In this document: one piece after another, positions 11,255-20,489 of the stretch
How the letters are laid out: each line of letters starts with the position of its first letter
How positions within the stretch are numbered: position 1 is the first letter of the stretch
Position numbers and translations under genes: made by a program
Source of the DNA: Xanthomonas campestris pv. phormiicola
GTDB lineage: Bacteria; Pseudomonadota; Gammaproteobacteria; Xanthomonadales; Xanthomonadaceae
Assembly (NCBI GenBank): GCA_025666215.1
Contig: CP102593.1
Location: 695,001 to 759,000 of the forward strand
Direction: 5' to 3'
DNA: 64,000 nucleotides
The notes under the pieces: generated by a model
The model's input: only the letters and a program-made list of their open reading frames with translations
Told to the model about the DNA's origin: nothing
Databases searched by the model: none

Positions 11255-12244
11255 TCAGCCCGATGACGTCGCCAGCACCTCGGGGTTGGCCAGGCATTGC
11301 GGCGCGCCGGCGGCGAAGGCCAGCAGGTTGTCGAAGGCCGTGCCGAAGTACAGTTCGTAGCTGGCTTGCTCGACATAACCCAGGTGCGGCGTCGCCAGCA
11401 CCCGCGGGTGGCGCAGCAACGGGTGCTGCGGATTGAGCACCGGTTCGTGCTCGAACACGTCCAGCGCCGCCTGTCCCGGACGCCCGGCGTCCAGCGCCGC
11501 CAGCAGCGCGCCGGGCGCGAGCAACTCGGCGCGGCTGGTATTGACCAGCAGCGCGTCGGGCTTCATCCGCAGCAGGTCGTCGAGCACGATCTGGTGCCGG
11601 GTCGCGGCGACCAGGCGCCGGTGCAAACTGAGTACGTCGCTGTCGGCGAACAGCGACGCGCGGCTTGCCGCCACCTCGAATCCGTCCGCACGCGCCTGCG
11701 CACAGGAACTCTCGCCGCCCCAGATCAGCACGCGCAGGCCGAATGCGCGGCCATACGCGGCCACGCGGCGACCGATCTTGCCGTAGCTCCACACGCCCAG
11801 GGTCCGGCCGTGCAGGCTGCGTCCCAGGCGCGCGTCGCCGGTGGCTTGCCAGTGGCCGGCGTGCAATGCATCGCGATAAGCGGGCAGCCGCCGACTGGCC
11901 GCCATCACCAGCGCCCAGGTCAGCTCCGCCGGCGCGATCGGTGAGCCGGCCCCCTCGCTCACCGCGATCCCGTGTGCGGTGCATGCGGCCAGGTCGATGT
12001 GTGCGCCGATCTTGCCGGTCTGGCTGATCAGGCGCAGGTTCGGCAGCTGCGCCAGCAGCGCGGCATCGATGTGGGTGCGTTCGCGGATCAGCACCAGCGC
12101 CTCGGCCGGCGCGGCGCGCGCGACGAAGGCCGCGCGATCGTGCAGTGGCGCGGTCAGTACATCGACGGCGTGCGCCTGCAGGCGCTGAAAGCAGGGCAGC
12201 TGCCGGACCGTGTCCTGGTAGTCGTCCGCGATCAGGATCCGCAT
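11255..12244 (-). CDS. D-2-hydroxyacid dehydrogenase family protein
   Basis: A 329-residue NAD-dependent dehydrogenase of the phosphoglycerate/formate dehydrogenase family, cytosolic. The NAD-binding turn is GVWSYGKIG (about 148-156), in which Ser replaces the first glycine of GxGxxG. The catalytic triad is visible as Arg in NTSRAELL, Glu in FEHEPV and His in TPHLGY. The length is normal. It ends a minus-strand group with DUF1820 (4-base gap) and the rhomboid gene. The substrate cannot be read from the sequence. Confidence 0.85.
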   Translation of the reverse strand: MRILIADDYQDTVRQLPCFQRLQAHAVDVLTAPLHDRAAFVARAAPAEALVLIRERTHIDAALLAQLPNLRLISQTGKIGAHIDLAACTAHGIAVSEGAGSPIAPAELTWALVMAASRRLPAYRDALHAGHWQATGDARLGRSLHGRTLGVWSYGKIGRRVAAYGRAFGLRVLIWGGESSCAQARADGFEVAASRASLFADSDVLSLHRRLVAATRHQIVLDDLLRMKPDALLVNTSRAELLAPGALLAALDAGRPGQAALDVFEHEPVLNPQHPLLRHPRVLATPHLGYVEQASYELYFGTAFDNLLAFAAGAPQCLANPEVLATSSG

Positions 12245-12248
12245 CGGC

Positions 12249-12569
12249 TCAGCGCGGTTTGCCCGGCATCGGAAACGGGGTGATCACTTTTTCGCCGGTG
12301 GCCGCGTCGCGGATCGCGGACTGGCCCTTCTTGTCCACTTCCTCGATGCGCACGATGCTCTGCATCGGCAGGTGCAGCATCTTGGTGTCGCCGAATTCCT
12401 CGCGCAGGCGTTCTTCGGTGGGGTCGACGACCAGGCCGTCGTGCAGGTCGAACACCAGCCCGCCGATCTCGCTGAAGCCCCACAGGTGACTGCTGCCCAC
12501 ATGCTGCGCGTACAGCTCGTACACCTTGCCGTGGTTGAGGAACGTCACTTTGTACAGGGACTTGGCCAT
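12249..12569 (-). CDS. DUF1820 family protein
   Basis: A 106-residue cytosolic protein of the DUF1820 family, function unknown. It has no signal peptide and no membrane segment. Conserved-looking features are the start MAKSLYKVTFLNHGKVYELYA, the Gly-Phe-Ser core (LWGFSEIGGLVFD) and EERLREEF. It lies between the rhomboid gene (40 bases upstream) and the hydroxyacid dehydrogenase (4 bases downstream), so it is likely part of one transcript. Confidence 0.85.
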   Translation of the reverse strand: MAKSLYKVTFLNHGKVYELYAQHVGSSHLWGFSEIGGLVFDLHDGLVVDPTEERLREEFGDTKMLHLPMQSIVRIEEVDKKGQSAIRDAATGEKVITPFPMPGKPR

Positions 12570-12609
12570 GCGCGAAGTATAGAGCGCGCTAGCGCCGCGG
12601 CGTGGCGGA

Positions 12610-13302
12610 TCAGAAGCCCTTGCGCTTGCGCAGGCGCCGCGCGATCGCCGCGCGCACGTACAGCCCGTATGCCATGCCCAGGGTGAAGCCGGTCAGGTGC
12701 GCGGACCAGGCGACCATGCCGAAGGCCGGGCCGATATAGGCGAACACCACCTGCAGCGCCGCCCAGGTGCCGATCAGCAGCGAGGCCGGCGCGCGCACGA
12801 ATTCCAGGAACAGCCCCAGCGGCAGCACCACGCCGAGCTTGGCGCGCGGGAACAGCGCCAGGTAGGTGCCGATCAGCGCCGAGACCGCGCCGCTGGCGCC
12901 GATGATGACCCGGTCCGGAGTGCCGATCGCGAACACCGCGGCCAGGTTGGAGAGGGCGCCGCCGCCCAGGAACAGCAGCAGGAAGCGCCACGGCCCGAGC
13001 ACGCGCTCGGCGGGCAGGCCGAAGATCAGCAGGAACACCAGGTTGCCGAGCAGGTGCGACCAGTCCGCATGCAGGAACAGCGCGGTGAACAGCCGCAGCA
13101 CGCTGCCGTCCTGCACCGTCGCCAGCCAGTCGCGCGGGCTGGCGACGCCGGCCGACAACGCGCCCCAGTCCAGCCACAGCGTGGCGCGGGCCTGGTTGGG
13201 GCGGCTGATCGACCACAGGAAGGCCAGCCACATCGCCGCGAACAGCAATGGCGTGGCCCAGCGCAGCGTGGTCCGGTCGCGGGAGGGGATGGAGACGAAC
13301 AT
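12610..13302 (-). CDS. Rhomboid family intramembrane serine protease
   Basis: A 230-residue polytopic inner-membrane protein with about six hydrophobic segments. It carries rhomboid signatures: HADWSHLLGN (78-87), the catalytic serine Ser137 in GASGAVSALIG and the partner His202 in SAHLTGF. Such enzymes cut transmembrane segments of client proteins; the clients here are unknown. The C-terminus is basic (ARRLRKRKGF), consistent with a cytoplasmic end. It is the first gene of the minus-strand trio. Confidence 0.9.
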   Translation of the reverse strand: MFVSIPSRDRTTLRWATPLLFAAMWLAFLWSISRPNQARATLWLDWGALSAGVASPRDWLATVQDGSVLRLFTALFLHADWSHLLGNLVFLLIFGLPAERVLGPWRFLLLFLGGGALSNLAAVFAIGTPDRVIIGASGAVSALIGTYLALFPRAKLGVVLPLGLFLEFVRAPASLLIGTWAALQVVFAYIGPAFGMVAWSAHLTGFTLGMAYGLYVRAAIARRLRKRKGF

Positions 13303-13394
13303 GCCTGTACCGGGAAACTCGGCCCGTAACGATACCGGCTCCGTTCGCCTGAACGCACGCCTACTCCGGGCGAAGCTGAACGGGCGGTATTGTT

Positions 13395-13423
13395 ATTGTT
13401 CGGTTAACGCAGAGGCGTATACT
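13395..13423 (+). promoter_or_regulatory. Candidate sigma-70 promoter for fadL
   Basis: A -10 box TATACT at 13418-13423 with a weak -35 ATTGTT at 13395-13400, 17 bases apart, about 110 bases ahead of the fadL start. The -10 is strong and lies in an AT-richer island. The -35 is poor, so an activator may be needed. Confidence 0.4.
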
Positions 13424-13534
13424 GCATACGGCGTCGTATGTCGGGAGGGGACTCCGGCGCGCATTTCCGGCTTGCTCAGCTGGGATGCGCAGACGCGAAC
13501 ACAGACATTTTCGTCTTCCGGAGAGTAACAAGCC

Positions 13535-14872
13535 ATGCAAAACGCAACCCAGTTCGTCCGCTTCACCGCCCTGGCCGTCGGCATCGTCGGCGCCCTGACC
13601 ATCGGTCAGGCGCACGGCGCCGCGTTCCAGCTCAAGGAAAACAGCGCCAAGGGCCTGGGCCGCGCCTTCGCAGGCTCCGGCAGCGCGCCCGGCGACGCCT
13701 CGATCATCGCCAACAACCCGGCCGGCATGCGCCAGCTCGACGGCAAGGTGTTCCAGGCCGACGTCAGCGCCATCCAGTTCGCGGCCAAGTACCATGGCAC
13801 CGGCACCTACGCCACCGGCTCGGCGATCTCCGGCGGCAACGGCGGCGATGCCGGTACGATCGCGCCGGTCCCGGCGGTCTACTTCCACTTGCCGTTCGGC
13901 GAGAACAACAACATGCACTTCGGCACCTCGCTGACCGTGCCGTACGGCTTCAAGACCGAATACGACCGCGACTGGGTCGGCCGCTACAACGGCGTCAAGA
14001 CCGAGCTGCAGGCGATCGACTTGAACCTGGCGTTCTCCTACGACGTGAACCCGTACGTGTCGTTCGGCGCGTCGGTGTTCGCCGAGCGCCTGGACATCGA
14101 TCTGTCCAACGCCATCGATCTGGGCAGCGTCCTGGCTGCGCGCCGGGTGCCGGGCTTCGCCCCGGGCAGCGCCGACGGCTACTCGCGCATCAAGGGCAAC
14201 AGCACCGATATCGGCTACACCCTGGGCGGCCTGTTCAGCATCGACGAGAACACCCACATCGGCTTCAGCTACCGGTCCAAGGTCGAGCACAAGATCACCG
14301 ACGGCAGCGCCGACTTCACCACGCCGGCCAACGCCGCCACCGTGCTGGCCGTCGCTGCGCCGGGCACCTTCGTCGACACCAAGGGCCGCGCCACGGTCAC
14401 GCTGCCGGCCAGCGCGACCGCCAGCTTCACCCACACCATCAACGAGCAGTGGACGGTGATGGCCGACGTCAGCCGCACCGCCTGGAGCAAGTTCGACCAG
14501 GTGACGGTGGACTTCGCCAACAACCAGCCCGACAGCGTGCTGAACTTCGCCTACAACGACACCACCTTCGTCTCGATCGGTGCCGACTACCGCATGAGCG
14601 ACACGCTGACCCTGCGTGGCGGCCTGGCCTACGACGAAACCCCGACCAGCAACGAGCACCGCGACGTGCGCGTGCCCGACGCGAGCCGCAAGTGGGTCTC
14701 GCTGGGTCTGAGCTGGCGTCCGTCCGAGCAGGCCGAGTACAGCTTTGGCTATACCCACCTGTTCACCAGCGATCCGAGCATCAACTCGACCACCGCGACC
14801 GGCAACACCCTGATCGGCAGCTACGACGTCAGCGGCAACGTGCTGGCGGCGTCGGTCAACTACAAGTTCTGA
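13535..14872 (+). CDS. fadL: FadL/OmpP1/TodX outer-membrane transport protein
   Basis: A 445-residue outer-membrane beta-barrel that would let long-chain fatty acids or other hydrophobic compounds in. It has a signal peptide at 1-28 (ending AHGAA). The N-terminal hatch signature is visible as FQLKENSAKGLGRAFAG and NNPAGM (60-65), and alternating aromatic beta strands run to the C-terminal NYKF. Length matches the family. It is monocistronic: its own candidate promoter lies upstream and a strong terminator downstream. The substrate is not evident; fatty-acid genes do not flank it. Confidence 0.9.
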   Translation: MQNATQFVRFTALAVGIVGALTIGQAHGAAFQLKENSAKGLGRAFAGSGSAPGDASIIANNPAGMRQLDGKVFQADVSAIQFAAKYHGTGTYATGSAISGGNGGDAGTIAPVPAVYFHLPFGENNNMHFGTSLTVPYGFKTEYDRDWVGRYNGVKTELQAIDLNLAFSYDVNPYVSFGASVFAERLDIDLSNAIDLGSVLAARRVPGFAPGSADGYSRIKGNSTDIGYTLGGLFSIDENTHIGFSYRSKVEHKITDGSADFTTPANAATVLAVAAPGTFVDTKGRATVTLPASATASFTHTINEQWTVMADVSRTAWSKFDQVTVDFANNQPDSVLNFAYNDTTFVSIGADYRMSDTLTLRGGLAYDETPTSNEHRDVRVPDASRKWVSLGLSWRPSEQAEYSFGYTHLFTSDPSINSTTATGNTLIGSYDVSGNVLAASVNYKF

Positions 14873-14918
14873 TCGAGCGCTTGCGCGACGGTGTCGCGGT
14901 GCAGGCCGCGAGCAAGCA

Positions 14919-14946
14919 GAGCCCCGCTTCGGCGGGGCTTTTTTTG
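14919..14946 (+). terminator. Rho-independent terminator after fadL
   Basis: AGCCCCGC, loop TTCG, GCGGGGCT followed by seven T: a textbook stem with a stable tetraloop, 47 bases after the fadL stop. Confidence 0.9.
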
Positions 14947-15504
14947 TGCGCGTTTCCCTGTCGGGGATGCGGCTTCGCGCATGTCGCCGCGAATGCTTGA
15001 CAGACATCCCACCCGGGCGTAGAAGGCTTGTGAAGCCGATGGGGATGTGACATCGGCATGCGGCCACGGCAGTCATGCCGTCGCCATCCGGCCTGCTGTC
15101 GTCGAATGGGAGAGGTTGGCAATGCACCACCACGAATCGACCCCTTCGTCCTGCGCTGCAACGCCGCTTTTTTCCTGTGCCGCGCCTTCGGCACTGGCTG
15201 CCGTCCGCGTTTCCCGAGGCGAGCCGGCATGACCGTTCGCCACAAGCTGAGTGCCCTGCGCTCACGCGACAAGTGCGTCGCCGGCTACTCGCCGCCTCGA
15301 CGCCAATCGTGCATCGCGGTCTGATCTGACCGACGCGCTCGCGTTTGTTTCCCGTGTCCCGTTGCCCGTGCGCGCTCGCTTTTGCGCGCAGCGCCGCAGT
15401 GCGCGCGCCATGCATTCGCCTTGCGTCCGGTCGGTCCCAACGACATCCGGGTTGCCGACATGCGTCGCGCCCGGTGCATGGCACTTTTGGCGAGGGGAAG
15501 CATC
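14947..15504 (+). other. Long leader region before the TonB receptor
   Basis: About 560 bases with no convincing gene. A good sigma-70 promoter match, TTGACA (14997-15002), 17-base gap, TAGAAG (15020-15025), would start a transcript about 470 bases ahead of the receptor ATG. Short overlapping frames in this interval lack binding sites. It could be a long 5' leader or carry a small RNA; I see no terminator inside it. Confidence 0.4.
14997..15025 (+). promoter_or_regulatory. Candidate sigma-70 promoter
   Basis: Consensus -35 TTGACA and -10 TAGAAG separated by exactly 17 bases, just past the fadL terminator. It is the only strong promoter-like match before the receptor gene. Confidence 0.4.
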
Positions 15505-18477
15505 ATGTGCAATGGCAAGCGTTCGAACGGCAAGATCCTGGTTGAGGCGATCCTGGCGGTACTGGGGGCGAGCGCCGCATTGACGGCGGTGGCGGGGACG
15601 GTGACCGGTCAGGTCAGCGTGCAAGGCGGCAAACCCGCCGCGAACGCGCGGGTCGGCATCGCCGGGACCGCGTATGGCGCGGTGACCGATGCCAATGGGC
15701 ATTTCGCCATCGCCGATGTGCCGGCGGGGCAATACGCGCTGGAATCGAGCTATCCGGGTTTCAGCGCGGCGCAGACCAGCTTCGAGGTGAGCGACACCGG
15801 CACCACCGCGCTCACCGTCGCGCTGGACGAGGTCAAGCAGCTGAAGAACATCACCGTCGTCGCCAACCGCTACGACGCCAGCAACCTGAAGATGAATGCC
15901 GTGAACACGGTGGACGTGCTGTCCGCCAACGACCTGCAGCACACCGCGGTGCACAACGTCGCCGAGGCGCTGGGGCTGATCTCGGGCATCAACATCACCA
16001 CCACCGGCTCGGGCTATTTCGGCGGCGTGGACGGCGCGGCGCGCGGCGAGGGCATGTTCGCGTCGGTGCGCGGTTTGCCGTCGGAGTACAACGTCAACCT
16101 GATCGACGGCGTCACCGTCGCGCAGGGCATGCCGTATAGCCGCAGCGTGCAGCTCAGCCTGTTGCCGCCGTCGGGATTGCAGACCATCGTGGTCAACAAG
16201 ACCTCCACCGCCGACATGGACGGCGATGCGATCGGCGGCACCATCGACTTCCGCACGCCCACCGCGTTCGATTTCAAGCAGACCACCAGCGGCAGCGTGA
16301 CCGGCAGCGGCCGCCTGGAGAGCCGTGCGCGCGACTACGGCGGCGACGGCCTGGGCGGCGGCCTGGCCGGCGAGTTCCAGCACAAGTTCGGCGACGAACA
16401 GCAGTTCGGTTTCTACGCCAGCGCCTACTACGACTACCGCACTTCGACCAACAGCGAGGTCGCCGCGGCGACCAGCGCGCTCAACGACGGCTCGTGGGAA
16501 TTCCTGCACACCGATGCCGACGGCGGCAACGCCGCCGGCTATGATCCGCAGCACAACCTGACCAGCACCGGCATGAACGTGGGCGTGGTCGCCGGCTGGG
16601 AACGCCGCTACGGCGGCAACGCCTCGTTCGACTGGCAGGTCGACGACAGCCTGTCGCTGTACGCGCGCGCCACCTACGCCTACGCCAAGACCGACCAGGG
16701 CACCACCTTCGTGCAACTGCTGCCGCAGGACGTGACCTATGTGCCGAGCGCGACCGCAGGCGTCTACACGCCCAACATCGGCCGCATCGCCTCGCGCTTC
16801 TGGTACGAGACCAATCCGGAAATCGCCGACCTGGCGACGTTCCAGATCGGCGCGCGCAAGACCTCCGGCGGCTGGACCTTCATGCCGAACCTGTTCTACA
16901 GCTTCGGCGACAACGACCGTCCCAACCATGTCGAGATCGACGGCCGCGAGGACAAGTTCTCGCAGACCAACTACGCCTACTCGGGCAGCTCGCTGGTGCG
17001 CTACGGCAGCGGCGCGTTCCCGTATCCGCAACTGACTCCGGCGCTGCTGGCGCAGGTCAACAATATCCCGTCGCTGTACGCCAGCAGCTACGGCGAACTG
17101 ACCAAGATCTATTCCGGGCAGAAGAAGGGCGGCGCCAAGTTCGACGTGCGCTACGACTTCGAGGACGGCGCGCTGTCGGCGCTGCAGTTCGGGGTGAAGT
17201 ACAGCAAGAGCTCGCGCAATTTCAGCAACCGCGACTGGTGGACCGGCGGCGTCGCCGACACCAGCACGCTGGGCGATCTGGGCATCTTCAACGGCAACTA
17301 CAGTGCGATCTTTCCCGGCAAGTATCCCTGGGTCACGCCCAAGGTCAGCGAGACCGCGGTCAGCAACGTCATCTACAGCCATCTGCGCGACGACGACCTG
17401 GACAGCTGCGGCAAGGCGTATTACGTCAACAACTGGAACTGCAACACGATGCGCGGCACCGAGGCGGTCGCCGCGGCCTATGCCATGGCGACCTTCTCGC
17501 TCGGCAACCTGGAAATCGTGCCGGGCGTGCGCTTCGAGCACAGCAGCATCCACAACACGTTCTGGGTGACGCCGTCCGATGCCGACGGCAACGAAACAGT
17601 CGGCTATTTCGACAGCAACCACACCGCCTACGACGAACCGTTGCCGAGCGTGTTCCTGACCTGGCGCCCCGACGCCCGCACCGCCTACCGCGCCTCGCTG
17701 TGGACCAGCTATACCCGGCCTGCGTTCGTGCAGTTGGGCGGTGGCAGCAATATCAGCATTTCCTCCAACGGAGTGACCACGATCACCCAGGGCAACCCGG
17801 ACCTGAAACCGATCGAAGCGACCAACCTGGACCTGTCCGGGGAATGGTCGACCGAACACGGCGGCTTCTTCTCGGTCGCCGGCTTCTACAAGCGCCTGCG
17901 CCACTACATCTACGATGCCGGCTCCGGCCAGGCCAATCCCGACACCAGCGGCAGCGGCACGGTGTTCTATGCGATGCCGACCAATGGCGGCGACGGCCGC
18001 GTCTACGGCCTGGAGGTCAGCGCACGCCAGCGCTTCCAGGATCTGCCCGAACCGCTGAACGGCCTGGGCGTGAGTTTCAACGCCACCCGCCAGCATGCGC
18101 GCGCCGACCTGGGCATGGACGGTTTCGAGAACGAGCACATGCAGTCGGCGCCCAATGCCATGGCCAACGTCGAGCTGTTCTACGAACGCGAGCGGTTCTC
18201 GGTGAACCTGAGCTACCACTTCAGCAGCTCGTACCTGCTCGGTTACGACTATCTGCACCAGGGCGCGACCTGGGACGACCTGTGGGCGCGCCCGACCCGG
18301 CGCGTGGACCTGCATGCCGGCTACCACTTCGACAACGGCCTGAGCCTGGACCTGTCGATCTCCAACCTGACCAAGGAGTACAGCTACTGGGCGCACGTGG
18401 GCCGCAGCGATCTGGCGGTCTCGGACATCGTCGATGCCGGCATGACCACGTTGCTGACCGCCAAGTACGCGTTCTAG
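15505..18477 (+). CDS. TonB-dependent receptor with carboxypeptidase-like domain
   Basis: A 990-residue outer-membrane receptor. A signal segment covers about 1-31. A CarboxypepD_reg-like domain follows at about 34-110 (GTVTGQVSVQGGKPAANARV to TVALDE), then a plug (LKNITVVANRYDASNLKMN onward) and a large barrel ending AKYAF with a terminal aromatic. This form is typical of Xanthomonas receptors for plant oligosaccharides. The frame is open further upstream; the ATG at 15505 is chosen because GAGGGGAAG precedes it and the signal peptide begins there. It leads a same-strand locus with GH35, a permease, a kinase and GH4. A strong hairpin separates it from GH35. Confidence 0.88.
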   Translation: MCNGKRSNGKILVEAILAVLGASAALTAVAGTVTGQVSVQGGKPAANARVGIAGTAYGAVTDANGHFAIADVPAGQYALESSYPGFSAAQTSFEVSDTGTTALTVALDEVKQLKNITVVANRYDASNLKMNAVNTVDVLSANDLQHTAVHNVAEALGLISGINITTTGSGYFGGVDGAARGEGMFASVRGLPSEYNVNLIDGVTVAQGMPYSRSVQLSLLPPSGLQTIVVNKTSTADMDGDAIGGTIDFRTPTAFDFKQTTSGSVTGSGRLESRARDYGGDGLGGGLAGEFQHKFGDEQQFGFYASAYYDYRTSTNSEVAAATSALNDGSWEFLHTDADGGNAAGYDPQHNLTSTGMNVGVVAGWERRYGGNASFDWQVDDSLSLYARATYAYAKTDQGTTFVQLLPQDVTYVPSATAGVYTPNIGRIASRFWYETNPEIADLATFQIGARKTSGGWTFMPNLFYSFGDNDRPNHVEIDGREDKFSQTNYAYSGSSLVRYGSGAFPYPQLTPALLAQVNNIPSLYASSYGELTKIYSGQKKGGAKFDVRYDFEDGALSALQFGVKYSKSSRNFSNRDWWTGGVADTSTLGDLGIFNGNYSAIFPGKYPWVTPKVSETAVSNVIYSHLRDDDLDSCGKAYYVNNWNCNTMRGTEAVAAAYAMATFSLGNLEIVPGVRFEHSSIHNTFWVTPSDADGNETVGYFDSNHTAYDEPLPSVFLTWRPDARTAYRASLWTSYTRPAFVQLGGGSNISISSNGVTTITQGNPDLKPIEATNLDLSGEWSTEHGGFFSVAGFYKRLRHYIYDAGSGQANPDTSGSGTVFYAMPTNGGDGRVYGLEVSARQRFQDLPEPLNGLGVSFNATRQHARADLGMDGFENEHMQSAPNAMANVELFYERERFSVNLSYHFSSSYLLGYDYLHQGATWDDLWARPTRRVDLHAGYHFDNGLSLDLSISNLTKEYSYWAHVGRSDLAVSDIVDAGMTTLLTAKYAF

Positions 18478-18494
18478 CCAGTTCTCCGCGGGAT

Positions 18495-18522
18495 CGGGGC
18501 GATGCAGGTCTGCATCGCCCCG
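18495..18522 (+). other. Perfect intercistronic hairpin
   Basis: CGGGGCGATGCA, loop GGTC, TGCATCGCCCCG: a 12-bp perfect stem 17 bases after the receptor stop and 25 bases before the GH35 start, without a T tract. It may stabilise the receptor mRNA 3' end or partly terminate, giving more receptor than enzyme. Confidence 0.7.
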
Positions 18523-18547
18523 TGCCGCGCTGCCCACGGAGACTTCG

Positions 18548-20419
18548 ATGAAACGTCGCCATTTTTGTTTGCTGAGTGTGCTGGCGCCGCTCGGGATGGC
18601 GGCCGCGCCAGCGGGTGCCGTCGCCACGGCCGTCGCGCCCGAACCGGATGGACGCCCGCATGCGTTCGGTTTCGCGCAAGGGCAGTTCGTGCTCGACGGC
18701 CAGCCGTGGCAGATCCGCAGCGGCGAGATGCATCCGCTGCGCATTCCGCGCGAATACTGGTTGCAGCGGATCCGCATGGCCAAGGCGATGGGCCTGAACA
18801 CCATCGCGCTGTATCTGATGTGGAACGCGCTGGAATCGGAACCGGGCGTGTTCGACCTGGCCAGCGATCGCCGCGATTTCGTCGCCTTCATCCGCCTGTG
18901 CGCGCAGGAAGGCATGTGGGTCTATCTGCGGCCAGGTCCCTACGTCTGCGCCGAGTGGACGCTCGGCGGCCTGCCCGCCTATCTGTTGCGCGAACCCGGC
19001 ATGCGCCTGCGCGACGCCGGCGATGCGCGTTACATGGCCGCAGTGCGCCGCTACATCGCGGCGGTGGCGCCGCGCATCGCGCCGTTGCTGGCGGCGGCCG
19101 GCGGGCCGGTGCTGATGCTGCAGATCGAAAACGAGTATTCGATGTTCGGCGCCGACGTCGGCTACCTGCAGGCGTTGCGCGCGCTGTGGCAGGAGCACGG
19201 CATCGACGGGCCGTTCGCGGTCGCCGACGGCATGAAGGACCTGCGCCGGCGCAAGGCGTACCTGCCCGGCGCGGCGCTGGGCCTGGACGGTGCCGACCTG
19301 GCCGATCTGGAGCACGGCCGCGCGTTCGCCGGCGACGCGCCAGTGTGGGTGGCCGAGGGCTATCCGGGCTGGTTGACGCACTGGGGCGAAGCGGGCTTCG
19401 CGCGGCGCGACTACCTGCCGACGCTGCGCCGGCTGCTCGCGCATGGCCATTCGTTCAATCTCTACGTGGTGCATGGCGGCAGCAACTTCGGCCTGAGCGC
19501 CGGCGCCAATGCCGACGACGACGGCTCCAACTTCCAGCCGGCGTTGACCAGCTACGACTACGGCGCGCCGATCGACGAGCGCGGCGCGGCGACGCCGGCG
19601 TACTGGGCGATGCGCGACGCGATCGCCGCGTCTGTGCCGCAGCGCTTGCCGCAGCCGCCGGCGGCACCGCCACGTGCGACCTTCGCGCCGACGCTGGCGC
19701 TGCCCTATGCGTCCTTGTGGGACAACCTGCCCGCGGCGCCGGTCGCGACCGTGGCGCCGGCCGGCAACGAGCTCCTGTTCGGCCAGGACCAGGGACTGGT
19801 GCTGTATCGCCGCCGCATCGGGCCCGGCGCGCAGCTGCGCGTGGACGGCGTGCACGACTACGCGGTGGTGCATGTCGACGGCGAGGAAGTGGGGCATGTG
19901 TCGCGGGTTCGGCACCGCACCTTGCATTCCTCGGCGCAGCTGACCCTGCCGCCGACGCAGCAAGCGCAGCGCACGCTGGAGATCCTGGTCGACAGCTTCG
20001 GCCATGTGAACTTCGGTCCGGCGCTGGGCGATGCCAAAGGGCTGCTCGGCGACGTGCGGCTGCACGGCACGCCGCTGCAGGACTGGCAGGCGTCTCCGAT
20101 CGCACTGGGCGCCGCCTGGATCGAGGCGCTGCAGCCGCTGCGCGCGCCGACATCGCGGCCGGGACTGTTCTTCCGTGCGGAGATCGTGGTCCAGACGCCT
20201 GGCGACGCCTACCTGGACATGCACGAATGGGACAAGGGTTATGTGTGGGTCAACGGCCAGTTGCTCGGCCGCTACTGGCGCATCGGGCCGCAGCAATGCC
20301 TGTACTGCCCGGGACCGTGGCTGCGGCCGGGCCGCAACGAGGTGCTGGTGTTCGATCTGCATCGCACCCGCGCCGCCGCGATCCGCTGTGCGGACGCGTT
20401 GCAAGGAACGCGCGCGTGA
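18548..20419 (+). CDS. GH35 beta-galactosidase, exported
   Basis: A 623-residue glycoside hydrolase family 35 enzyme that removes terminal beta-galactose. A signal peptide covers about 1-25, so it acts in the periplasm or outside. The TIM-barrel signatures are RSGEMHPLRIPREYW (about 57-71), RPGPYVCAEW, the acid/base Glu196 in QIENEY and the nucleophile Glu270 in VAEGYPGWLTHWGE. A beta-rich C-terminal half includes the jelly-roll-like GRYWRIGPQQCLYCPG. The ATG follows CGGAG. As part of a TonB-receptor locus it probably trims an imported glycan before inner-membrane uptake. Confidence 0.92.
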   Translation: MKRRHFCLLSVLAPLGMAAAPAGAVATAVAPEPDGRPHAFGFAQGQFVLDGQPWQIRSGEMHPLRIPREYWLQRIRMAKAMGLNTIALYLMWNALESEPGVFDLASDRRDFVAFIRLCAQEGMWVYLRPGPYVCAEWTLGGLPAYLLREPGMRLRDAGDARYMAAVRRYIAAVAPRIAPLLAAAGGPVLMLQIENEYSMFGADVGYLQALRALWQEHGIDGPFAVADGMKDLRRRKAYLPGAALGLDGADLADLEHGRAFAGDAPVWVAEGYPGWLTHWGEAGFARRDYLPTLRRLLAHGHSFNLYVVHGGSNFGLSAGANADDDGSNFQPALTSYDYGAPIDERGAATPAYWAMRDAIAASVPQRLPQPPAAPPRATFAPTLALPYASLWDNLPAAPVATVAPAGNELLFGQDQGLVLYRRRIGPGAQLRVDGVHDYAVVHVDGEEVGHVSRVRHRTLHSSAQLTLPPTQQAQRTLEILVDSFGHVNFGPALGDAKGLLGDVRLHGTPLQDWQASPIALGAAWIEALQPLRAPTSRPGLFFRAEIVVQTPGDAYLDMHEWDKGYVWVNGQLLGRYWRIGPQQCLYCPGPWLRPGRNEVLVFDLHRTRAAAIRCADALQGTRA

Positions 20420-20489
20420 GCCTGCGCCGCACACCGCCCGACCGTCTCCATCCGATCCGCTGCGTCGCACCGGCGACAAGGGAGTCTGC

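Noticed and set aside
11255..12244. Hydroxyacid dehydrogenase as a pseudogene because of the SxGxxG turn
   Set aside because: The frame is intact, catalytic Arg, Glu and His are present, and the WSYGKIG variant occurs in related proteins.
15262..18915. 1,217-residue minus-strand open frame
   Set aside because: It overlaps the TonB receptor, which has a full family layout; no start signal or domain on the minus strand.
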